From positions 186,001 through 250,000 of the forward strand of contig JADJCK010000007.1 in NCBI GenBank assembly GCA_016703265.1: 64,000 nt of DNA. Direction: 5' to 3'. Made by a program: the position numbers and the translations under genes. A model generated the notes under the pieces. The model saw only the letters and a list, made by a program, of their open reading frames with translations. It was not told where the DNA came from and searched no databases. Positions 9,651-16,992 of this stretch are shown here, in pieces; positions within the stretch are counted from its first letter, which is position 1, and each line of letters begins with the position of its first letter. Origin of the DNA: a bacterium. GTDB lineage: Bacteria; Krumholzibacteriota; Krumholzibacteriia; LZORAL124-64-63.

Positions 9651-10337
9651 CTAGTCACCCATCTTGTAGCCCACGCCGCGCACCGTGTGAATCATCGCAC
9701 CGGAGTCGCCCAGCTTGCGGCGCAGTGCGGCGACCTGCACATCGACCGACCGGCCGGTGACGGGATAGTCGTCCCCGTGCACGGCCCTGACGATCTGGCT
9801 GCGGGTGAAGACCCATCCGGGCCGGGAGGCCAGGAACTGGAGGATGCGAAACTCCGTGCGCGTGAGGTCAACCGCGCCGTTGCCGTCGGCCACTTCGTGG
9901 CGTCCCGGATGGATGAGGAGAGGCCCGACCTGAAGCGGTTCCTCCCCGTCCGCGCGGGCAGCGGCGCCGCGCCGCAGGACGGCCTGGACGCGGGCAAGCA
10001 GGATCTTCGGCCGGAAGGGCTTGGTGACGTAGTCATCGGCTCCGGCGTTGAAACCGGCCACGATGTCCTCCTCCTCGCCCTTGGCCGTGAGCATGATGAC
10101 CGGGATGCCCGCGGTCGCCTCGGAGTCCTTGAGGGCGCGGCAGACGTCCAGTCCCGAAAGGCCGGGCAGCATCAGGTCCAGCAGGATCAGGTCGGGCTTG
10201 CCTTCGCGCGCTTCGCGCAACCCCTCTTCGCCCGTGCCGGCACAGCTGGGGCGGTAGCCCTGGCGCGCCAGATTGTACTCGAGCAGTTCGGCGATGTCTT
10301 CGTCGTCCTCGACGATGAGCACGTGTTCATTGGCCAT
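9651..10337 (-). CDS. phoB: Phosphate regulon response regulator PhoB
   Basis: A 228-residue OmpR/PhoB-type regulator. The receiver domain (1-120) has the acidic pair in IVEDDED, phospho-acceptor Asp54 in LLDLMLPG, and Lys in VTKPFRPK. The winged-helix domain (about 130-226) has LTRTEFRILQFLASRPGWVFTR and the recognition region RSVDVQVAALRRKLG. It should bind the 11-bp-spaced direct repeats in the divergent region and activate pstSCAB under phosphate limitation. First gene of phoB-phoR-phoU. Confidence 0.94.
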   Translation of the reverse strand: MANEHVLIVEDDEDIAELLEYNLARQGYRPSCAGTGEEGLREAREGKPDLILLDLMLPGLSGLDVCRALKDSEATAGIPVIMLTAKGEEEDIVAGFNAGADDYVTKPFRPKILLARVQAVLRRGAAARADGEEPLQVGPLLIHPGRHEVADGNGAVDLTRTEFRILQFLASRPGWVFTRSQIVRAVHGDDYPVTGRSVDVQVAALRRKLGDSGAMIHTVRGVGYKMGD

Positions 10338-10471
10338 CGATCCGCCCCTTTCGCTGCCGCCGGTGCGGTGCGTTATGCGGTGACGGTCGGACCCGTGTCA
10401 TGATTTCGCAAGTTAGGAAATTGTAAAGCATTTTCGGCGTTTGGCGCCCAGGGGCCGAACGGGGGGCCGAC

Positions 10472-10510
10472 TTACACAATCTTTACACCAAGCTCACTTT
10501 CCATTCACAC
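10472..10510 (+). promoter_or_regulatory. Array of four Pho-box-like half-sites ahead of pstS
   Basis: Four hexamers stand exactly 11 bases apart: TTACAC (10472), TTACAC (10483), TCACTT (10494) and TCACAC (10505). Direct repeats at 11-bp spacing are the signature of PhoB sites, where each PhoB monomer reads one half-site on the same helix face. The array lies about 85 bases before the pstS ATG. A weak -10-like element, TTCTAA (10516-10521), follows, and no good -35 is present, as expected where PhoB replaces -35 recognition. Site identity is inferred from spacing and context. Confidence 0.75.
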
Positions 10511-10595
10511 GGGCGTTCTAACGTGGCCCCGACCACCGGGACAGTCAGTGGCCGGCCATGGGGGCCGGGACAACCAGAACAGAAAGGAGCGCGAG

Positions 10596-11591
10596 ATGAC
10601 GCGCAAGAGTTTCCTGGTCCGCACCGTTTTCCTGACGGTGGCCCTCACAGCCGTTGCTGCGACCGCCGCGGTCGTCGTCGATGCTGCTCTGCCGGCCTAC
10701 AAGAAGGCGGGCACCGCCGCCGGCAACCTCAAGAGCATCGGCTCGGACACGATGAACAACGAGATGGCCCTGTGGGCCGAGGGCTTCCGGGGCTTCCACC
10801 CCGAGGTCAAGATCGAGGTCGAGGGCAAGGGCAGTTCGACCGCGCCGCCGGCCCTCATCGCGGGCACCAGCCACTTCGGCCCCATGAGCCGCTCGATGAA
10901 GGGCGAGGAAGTCGACCAGTTCGAGAAGCAGTTCGGCTACAAGCCCACGCAGCTGCGCACGAGCATCGATATGCTGGCCGTCTACGTGCACAAGGACAAC
11001 CCGCTCAAGGGATTGACGCTCCAGCAGGTCGATGCGATCTTCTCCAAGACCCTCAAGGGCGGCTACGGCAAGCAGATCGCCACCTGGGGCGACCTCGGCC
11101 TGACCGGCGAGTGGAAGGACAAGCCCATCAGCCTGTACGGCCGCAACAGCGCCTCGGGCACCTACGGCTATTTCAAGGAGCACGCCCTGTTCAAGGGCGA
11201 CTTCCGTGACGAGGTCAAGGAGCAGCCGGGCAGCAGTTCGGTGGTCCAGGGCGTGGCAACCGACAAGTACGGCATCGGTTACAGCGGCATCGGCTACAAG
11301 ACCTCCGATGTGCGCGCGCTGCCGTTGTCGGCGGAAAAGGGTGCCGTCACCAGCTTCGTCGGCGCCGACCCCGAGAACGCCTACAGCGGTGACTATCCGA
11401 TGTCGCGGTTCCTGTACCTCGTCGTCAACTACAAGCCGGGAAGCCAGCTTGACGATGTGCGCCGCGAGTTCGTACGGTTCATCTTCAGCCGCGAGGGCCA
11501 GGAAGTCGTCGTCAAGGACGGCTACCTGCCGGTGCCGGCGGCGGTGGCCCGTGAAGAGTTGACGTCCGTCGGCATCAAGCCCGGCTTCTAG
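10596..11591 (+). CDS. pstS: Phosphate ABC transporter substrate-binding protein PstS
   Basis: The 331-residue product has a signal peptide (about 1-29) and then a PBP-like-2 domain: SIGSDTMNN (phosphate-binding loop), GKGSSTAPPALIAGTSHFGPMSR, GRNSASGTYGYFKE and QGVATDKYGIGYSGIGYKT. It captures phosphate in the periplasm for PstCA. The start is ATG 10596 with AAAGGAG about 9 bases upstream. It is the first gene of pstS-pstC-pstA-pstB, 16 bases before pstC, and sits behind the Pho-box array. The family matches the PstS of Pseudomonas/Vibrio type more closely than that of Escherichia coli. Confidence 0.94.
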   Translation: MTRKSFLVRTVFLTVALTAVAATAAVVVDAALPAYKKAGTAAGNLKSIGSDTMNNEMALWAEGFRGFHPEVKIEVEGKGSSTAPPALIAGTSHFGPMSRSMKGEEVDQFEKQFGYKPTQLRTSIDMLAVYVHKDNPLKGLTLQQVDAIFSKTLKGGYGKQIATWGDLGLTGEWKDKPISLYGRNSASGTYGYFKEHALFKGDFRDEVKEQPGSSSVVQGVATDKYGIGYSGIGYKTSDVRALPLSAEKGAVTSFVGADPENAYSGDYPMSRFLYLVVNYKPGSQLDDVRREFVRFIFSREGQEVVVKDGYLPVPAAVAREELTSVGIKPGF

Positions 11592-11607
11592 GAGTCGCAG
11601 GACACGC

Positions 11608-14193
11608 ATGAGCCAGATTCCCGGTGACCCGGTCGGATCGTTCACGGGCCGGCGGTACAGCCGCAAGCCCCGGACGTCGGTGCTATTGGCCGACCGGGTC
11701 GCCAGGCGACTGATCACGACCAGCGGCATCGGCGGCATCGCCGCCGTGTCGCTGGTCGGGCTTTTCCTGGTCTGGGTCGCGTTCCCGCTGCTCAGGCCGG
11801 CGCGGCTCGAGCCCGAGGCGGCCGGCATCGGCGCGGCCGGCGCCGAGACCGCGCACGCGGTGGCCGTGCGCATCGACAACTACGGCACCATGTCCTGGAG
11901 CCTGCTGCCCGATGGCCGCCTCGTCGTGCAGGACCTGGGCAGCGGCGCCGTGCTGCAGCGCCTGGAGATGGCCCCGGGCCAGGCGCCGACGGCGGCAACT
12001 TCGGGCGGCGACCGGCTTGTGCTCGGATTCGGCGATGGTTCCGTCGTCACCGCCGCCGTCGAATTCGCCTCGGAATATCTCACCGATGACGCCATCACGG
12101 ATGAACTGCGCGCCATGCCCGTCGGCGACAGCCGGCCCCTGGGCTCGGGTCTCGTGGTGCGTACCCCTGAAGGCCAGTGGCGGCAGCAGGAAGTGACGCT
12201 CACCATCGATCCGCCGGTCGACCTGGGCGAGTCGCCGATCATGCTCGTCGACGTCACGGTGACCACCAGCGGGATGATGGTGGCTGCACTCGATTCCAGC
12301 GGTACCTTCCACCAGCGGCTGGTGACCTGGAAGCGCAACATGCTGACCGGTGAGACCACCGCGCGCGTGCAGGGCGGCGACGTGCCCCTGGGCGCCGACG
12401 GCGCGACCGTTTTCACCTCGCTCAAGCTCAACGACACGGGGACGTTCGCCGTGCTGGTGACAGCGGCCGGCGGCCTCGTCACCCTTGCCGACGAGGGCAA
12501 CGGATTCGCCGTTGCCGGTCGCCAGGACCTGTCCCCGGCGCCGGGCGTCAAGGTCACCGCGGTGACTTTCCTGGCGGGCAAGGTGTCGCTCGCGGTCGGA
12601 GACGAGCGCGGGGGTGTCGGCATCTGGTTCCCCGTGGCCGGCACCGACGGCCGCAATCGCGAACTGGCCTGCGTGCGCCGGCTGGAAGCCGGCACGGCCG
12701 CCGTCACCGCGCTGGGTGTCTCGGAGCGGTCCCGGATGCTCGTGGTCGGCTACGCCGACGGCTCGCTGCAGGTCACGAACGCCACCAGCGGGCGTATCCT
12801 GGGCCGGGTCACGAGCAACGCGGGCCCCTTGCGCCAGGTCGGCCTCTCGCCGCGACAGGACCGCATTCTCGGCATCGGCGACGCCGGTCGCGGCTTGTGG
12901 CGCCTGGATGCGCCGCATGCCGACATCAGCCCCGCCATGCTGATGCGCCCGGTGTGGTACGAAGGCTACCCGGCGCCGGCGTATGTCTGGCAGTCCTCTT
13001 CGGCCATCGATAGCGCCGAACCCAAATTGAGCCTGGTGCCTCTGGTCTTCGGCACCATGAAGGCGACGTTCTACACCATGCTGTTCGGCCTGCCGATCGC
13101 CATTCTGGCAGCCATCTACACGAGCGAATTCATGCCGCGCGGTGCGCGGGCGCGGGTCAAGCCCGTCATCGAGATCATGGCGAGCCTCCCCAGTGTCGTG
13201 CTCGGCTTCCTGGCGGCCCTGGTCATGGCGCCGCTGGTCGAGGCTCATGTCGTCGGCTTCCTGGCGGTGCTGCTGCTCGGACCGTTCTTCGTGCTCTTCG
13301 CGGCGCACCTGTGGCAGCTGCTGCCCCGCGACGTTGCGCCGCGGCTGGCCAACCTCCGGCCCTTGGCCGTGCTGGCCGCCCTGCTCGGCGGCGGCGCTCT
13401 GGCCTGGCAGTCCGGCCCGGTCGTCGAGCACCTCCTCTTTGCGGGTGACTTCAAGGCCTGGCTCGAAGGACGCGTGGGCTCGGGCACCTCCGGCTGGTTG
13501 ATCCTGTTCGTGGCGCCAGTCGCGCTGCTCATGGGCTGGTACAACGCACGCCACGGCACCGGGTTGTTGCGGAACCGGAAGGCGACGTGGCGGCATCGGG
13601 AACTGGCGCTGCTCGACCTGGCCAGGTTCCTGGTCGCCGCCGTGGCGACAGTCGGAGTGGCACTGGTTCTCGCGTGGCTGGCCAGTGCCGCCGGCTGGGA
13701 TCCGCGCGGCGCGGTGTTCGGCACCTACGTCCAGCGCAATGCCCTGGTTGTCGGCGTGGCCATGGGCTTCGCGGTGATCCCCTTGATCTACACCATCAGC
13801 GAGGACGCCCTGGTCTCGGTGCCGGATCATCTGCGCGCGGCCTCGCTGGGCGCCGGCGCCTCGAAGTGGCAGACGGCCGTGCGCGTCGTGATCCCGCCGG
13901 CGATGAGCGGCCTGTTCTCGGCGGCGATGATCGGCCTCGGTCGTGCCGTCGGCGAGACGATGATCGTGCTGATGGCCGCCGGCAACACCCCGATCATGGA
14001 GTGGAATGTCTTCAACGGCTTCCGCACGCTGTCGGCGAACCTCGCCGTGGAGCTGCCCGAGGCCGTGCGCAACAGCACGCACTACCGCACCCTGTTCCTG
14101 GCCGCCCTGACCCTGTTCACCATGACCTTCATCCTGAACACGGTCGCCGAGGCTGTGCGTCTCCACTTCCGACGGAAGACGAAGCGCCTGTGA
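11608..14193 (+). CDS. pstC: Phosphate ABC transporter permease PstC with large beta-propeller-like insert
   Basis: At 861 residues this is far longer than the usual 300-residue PstC. One membrane segment near 35-60 is followed by about 400 residues (roughly 75-440) rich in short strands with repeats like DGRLVVQDLGSG, GDERGGVGIWFP and GYADGSLQV, which look like WD40/quinoprotein-type blades outside the membrane. The permease core begins around 480 (LVFGTMKATFYTMLFGLPIAI) and carries the ATPase-contact loop LVSVPDHLRAASLGAGASKW. Its last codons overlap the pstA start. It forms the channel with PstA. The insert may contact PstS or sense a periplasmic ligand (inference). Confidence 0.9.
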   Translation: MSQIPGDPVGSFTGRRYSRKPRTSVLLADRVARRLITTSGIGGIAAVSLVGLFLVWVAFPLLRPARLEPEAAGIGAAGAETAHAVAVRIDNYGTMSWSLLPDGRLVVQDLGSGAVLQRLEMAPGQAPTAATSGGDRLVLGFGDGSVVTAAVEFASEYLTDDAITDELRAMPVGDSRPLGSGLVVRTPEGQWRQQEVTLTIDPPVDLGESPIMLVDVTVTTSGMMVAALDSSGTFHQRLVTWKRNMLTGETTARVQGGDVPLGADGATVFTSLKLNDTGTFAVLVTAAGGLVTLADEGNGFAVAGRQDLSPAPGVKVTAVTFLAGKVSLAVGDERGGVGIWFPVAGTDGRNRELACVRRLEAGTAAVTALGVSERSRMLVVGYADGSLQVTNATSGRILGRVTSNAGPLRQVGLSPRQDRILGIGDAGRGLWRLDAPHADISPAMLMRPVWYEGYPAPAYVWQSSSAIDSAEPKLSLVPLVFGTMKATFYTMLFGLPIAILAAIYTSEFMPRGARARVKPVIEIMASLPSVVLGFLAALVMAPLVEAHVVGFLAVLLLGPFFVLFAAHLWQLLPRDVAPRLANLRPLAVLAALLGGGALAWQSGPVVEHLLFAGDFKAWLEGRVGSGTSGWLILFVAPVALLMGWYNARHGTGLLRNRKATWRHRELALLDLARFLVAAVATVGVALVLAWLASAAGWDPRGAVFGTYVQRNALVVGVAMGFAVIPLIYTISEDALVSVPDHLRAASLGAGASKWQTAVRVVIPPAMSGLFSAAMIGLGRAVGETMIVLMAAGNTPIMEWNVFNGFRTLSANLAVELPEAVRNSTHYRTLFLAALTLFTMTFILNTVAEAVRLHFRRKTKRL

Positions 14194-15725
14194 AGCCCGC
14201 CACTCCAGCCCCGGCGCGCCCCGCCGCGCCCGACGCGACCACCAGGCGGTCGCGGCCGGCCAACGCGCTGCTCGCCCGCAACGAGCCCATGGTCTGGTTG
14301 ACCGGCGGCGGCCTGGTCATCGGCCTGCTGATGGTCGCCGCCCTGGTGGCCTTCGTCTTCTGGCAGGGACTCGTGACGTTCTGGCCGGGCCCCGTGGTGC
14401 GGTTGCAGACCGCCGACGGCGCCGTGGTGATGGGCGAAGTCACGCGCACGGAGCACTACGCGCCGGATCCGACGCAAGTCGCCGGCTTCGGAGTCGATGC
14501 GGCCGCGGCCGCCGCCAGGGAGATGGCCGCCGGCGACGGGCGCGTGAGGCGACGCCTGGTTCGCACCGGCAACTTCGAGCTGAGTGGCGAGCACTTCCGC
14601 TGGGTTGAGGATTTCCGGCTCGCGGCCGGCGGCGAGGATCGCCCCGAATGGGCCCAGGTCTTCGAGCGCACGGCCTGGGGGCGATTCTACGGGGTTCCCG
14701 AGGCGTTCGTCGACGGCGACAGCGTGCTGGCGACCGAGCCGGCCGTCATCGACGGCCTGCTGCGCAGCCCACCGCCTGGGGCCGCAGCACCTGCGGTTCG
14801 CGTGCGCACGGCGGATGGAGCCACGGCCGACCTGCCGCTGGCGACCATCGTCCGCAGCTACCCGGCAAACCGGCTCAACATGGCGGCGCGCATCGGTGTC
14901 TACTTCTCGCGCTGGCGCGAGTTCCTGGGCGACGAGCCGCGCGAGGCGAACAGCGAGGGCGGCGTCTTCCCCGCCATCTTCGGCACCGTCGTGATGACGT
15001 TGGGAATGACCATCCTGGTCGTACCCTTCGGTGTGATGGCCGCGCTCTACCTGCGCGAGTACGCCGCGCAGGGCTGGCTCACCAGCATCGTGCGCATCTC
15101 GATCAACAACCTGGCCGGTGTTCCCAGCATCGTCTTCGGTGTCTTCGGGCTGGGCTTCTTCAGCTACATCGTCGGAGGCGGCATCGACTCCCTGTTCTTC
15201 GCCGATAAGCTGCCGAACCCGACCTACGGCACCGGCGGCATCCTCTGGGCATCGCTGACGCTGGCGCTGCTCACCTTGCCGGTCGTCATTGTCGCCACCG
15301 AGGAAGCACTGGCCGCGGTGCCCACCTCGATGCGTGAAGGCTCTTATGCGTGCGGCGCCACACAGTGGCAGACCATCCGGCGGGTCGTGCTGCCGCGCGC
15401 CCTGCCCGGTGTCATGACCGGCGCCATCCTGGCGATGGCCCGCGGTGCGGGCGAGGTGGCGCCGCTCATGCTGGTCGGCGCCGTGAAGCTGGCGCCTGAC
15501 CTGCCGCTCGACCTGGATTTCCCGTTCATGCACCCGGAGCGCAGCTTCATGCACCTCGGCTTCCACATCTACGACCTGGGATTCCAGAGCCAGAACAGTG
15601 AAGCCGCCAAGCCCATGGTCTTCACGACGACCATGCTGCTGATGTCGATCGTGCTCATGCTGAACGCAGCGGCGATCTGGCTGCGCACGCGCCTGGGGCG
15701 CGGTGCCGGCGGCTCCAAGTTCTAG
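14190..15725 (+). CDS. pstA: Phosphate ABC transporter permease PstA, extended form
   Basis: I start it at GTG 14190, which overlaps the pstC stop as GTGA. The 511-residue product has a first membrane segment at about 34-55, a roughly 170-residue periplasmic region, then a permease core with IFGTVVMTLGMTILVVPFGV, SINNLAGVPSIVFGVFGLGF, and the ATPase-contact loop EEALAAVPTSMREGSYACGA followed by ARGAGEVAPLMLVGAVK. It is longer than enterobacterial PstA (about 296) because of the N-terminal periplasmic region, matching the long PstC next to it. The open frame extends upstream to 13587 but that part only shadows pstC. Confidence 0.92.
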   Translation: MKPATPAPARPAAPDATTRRSRPANALLARNEPMVWLTGGGLVIGLLMVAALVAFVFWQGLVTFWPGPVVRLQTADGAVVMGEVTRTEHYAPDPTQVAGFGVDAAAAAAREMAAGDGRVRRRLVRTGNFELSGEHFRWVEDFRLAAGGEDRPEWAQVFERTAWGRFYGVPEAFVDGDSVLATEPAVIDGLLRSPPPGAAAPAVRVRTADGATADLPLATIVRSYPANRLNMAARIGVYFSRWREFLGDEPREANSEGGVFPAIFGTVVMTLGMTILVVPFGVMAALYLREYAAQGWLTSIVRISINNLAGVPSIVFGVFGLGFFSYIVGGGIDSLFFADKLPNPTYGTGGILWASLTLALLTLPVVIVATEEALAAVPTSMREGSYACGATQWQTIRRVVLPRALPGVMTGAILAMARGAGEVAPLMLVGAVKLAPDLPLDLDFPFMHPERSFMHLGFHIYDLGFQSQNSEAAKPMVFTTTMLLMSIVLMLNAAAIWLRTRLGRGAGGSKF

Positions 15726-15753
15726 GGAACACAAGTTCGAGGAAGGAATCGCG

Positions 15754-16608
15754 ATGACCCCGCATGCAGCCACCGACAAGCGCCCGGACCGCCTGGCCGC
15801 CATCGCCGCCGGCGAGATCGTTCCGGCGGCCGTGCACGCCGAGGTGGGCGCCGAGAGTCCCGTGCTCGAAGTGGATACCTTCAGCCTCTGGTACGGCCCC
15901 AAGCGTGTGCTCCACGACATCAGCCTGGCCGTCCCCAAGGGCAAGGTGACGGCCCTGATCGGACCCTCGGGCTGCGGCAAGAGCACACTGCTGCGCGGCG
16001 TCAACCGGATGAACGACCTCATCGACGGCGTGCGCACGACCGGTGACATGCGCCTGGCCGGAGACAGCATCTACGGGCGCGGCGTGGACGTGATCGAACT
16101 GCGCCGCCGCATGGGCATGGTCTTCCAGAAGTCGAACCCGTTCCCGATGAGCATCCGCGACAACGTCACCTACGCGCTGCAGATCAACGGTGAGCGGAAC
16201 CGCTCGGTGCTCGAGTCGGTCTGCCGGCGCGCGCTGGAGGGTGCGGCCCTCTGGGACGAGGCGAAGGACCGCCTGGGAGACAGTGCGCTCGGCCTCTCGG
16301 GCGGCCAGCAGCAACGGCTGTGCATCGCGCGGGCCATCGCGGCCGAGCCCGAGGTGCTCCTGATGGACGAGCCCTGCAGCGCGCTCGACCCGATCGCCAC
16401 CAGCCGCGTCGAGGAACTGATCCTGGCCATGCGCGGCGAGTACACGGTACTGATCGTCACGCACAACATGCAGCAGGCTTCGCGCGTGAGCGACTACACG
16501 GCCTTCATGTACCTCGGGCAGGTGGTCGAATACGGACCCACAGCCCGTCTCTTCACGAATCCGCGCCTGCGGGAGACCGAAGACTACATTACCGGTCGCT
16601 TCGGATGA
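15754..16608 (+). CDS. pstB: Phosphate ABC transporter ATP-binding protein PstB
   Basis: The start at ATG 15754 follows GAGGAAGGA. The 284-residue protein carries an N-terminal extension of about 40 residues before the ATPase domain: Walker A GPSGCGKST, signature LSGGQQQRLCIARAIA, Walker B VLLMDEPCSALDP, and the switch His in IVTHNMQQA. YGPKRVLHDISL and the MNDLIDGVRTTGDM segment are diagnostic of PstB. It powers phosphate import through PstC/PstA. It is the last gene of the operon; phoU is in the opposite operon. Confidence 0.95.
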   Translation: MTPHAATDKRPDRLAAIAAGEIVPAAVHAEVGAESPVLEVDTFSLWYGPKRVLHDISLAVPKGKVTALIGPSGCGKSTLLRGVNRMNDLIDGVRTTGDMRLAGDSIYGRGVDVIELRRRMGMVFQKSNPFPMSIRDNVTYALQINGERNRSVLESVCRRALEGAALWDEAKDRLGDSALGLSGGQQQRLCIARAIAAEPEVLLMDEPCSALDPIATSRVEELILAMRGEYTVLIVTHNMQQASRVSDYTAFMYLGQVVEYGPTARLFTNPRLRETEDYITGRFG

Positions 16609-16992
16609 GGCGGGCCCGGTCAAAGTGTCCCGGATGGCTATAACCTGCTGAAACTGTATGATTTAAAGATGTGAAAATTTCGGCATGGCCCTCCTGGGCG
16701 CGAAATGGTCACCAGATGGTCACGCCTGGGGGCACGCGATCCCGGCGTTAATCCGGACTACATCAATATACTATAAATCGTTATTATAAAATATATTGCA
16801 GCTTTTGTTTTGCCTCGCCGCGCACTGGGAATTACCATTTTTTGAAAGCACGGACCGCTGGATGGGGACGAAGTGGCGCACGTTGGCGCGGGTGGCGGCG
16901 CGGTCCGGAGCGAATCTGTCAAATATTGCGCAGGTGGGGCCCCCTCATTTTCCAGGTGGCGCCCCTTGGGCCGGCGAAAGGAACGGACGCAC
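16609..16992. other. 384-base intergenic region containing an AT-rich island
   Basis: No convincing gene lies here. The first half carries TGGTCAC twice, 11 bases apart (about 16708 and 16719), separated by CAGA. From about 16750 to 16805 the base composition becomes strongly AT-rich (runs such as TATACTATAAATCGTTATTATAAAATATATT), in sharp contrast to its surroundings. It ends with the ribosome-binding site (GAAAGGA) of the cytochrome gene. The AT-rich block is a plausible promoter/UP element for that gene and the TGGTCAC pair a possible regulator site. No pstB terminator hairpin is evident. Confidence 0.5.

Noticed and set aside
11683..14166. 827-residue open frame antisense to pstC
   Set aside because: Gln/His/Arg-rich and without domains; pstC is clear on the other strand.
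13587..14189. N-terminal extension of PstA
   Set aside because: This part runs inside pstC in another frame and is Arg-rich; GTG 14190 fits the operon overlap pattern.
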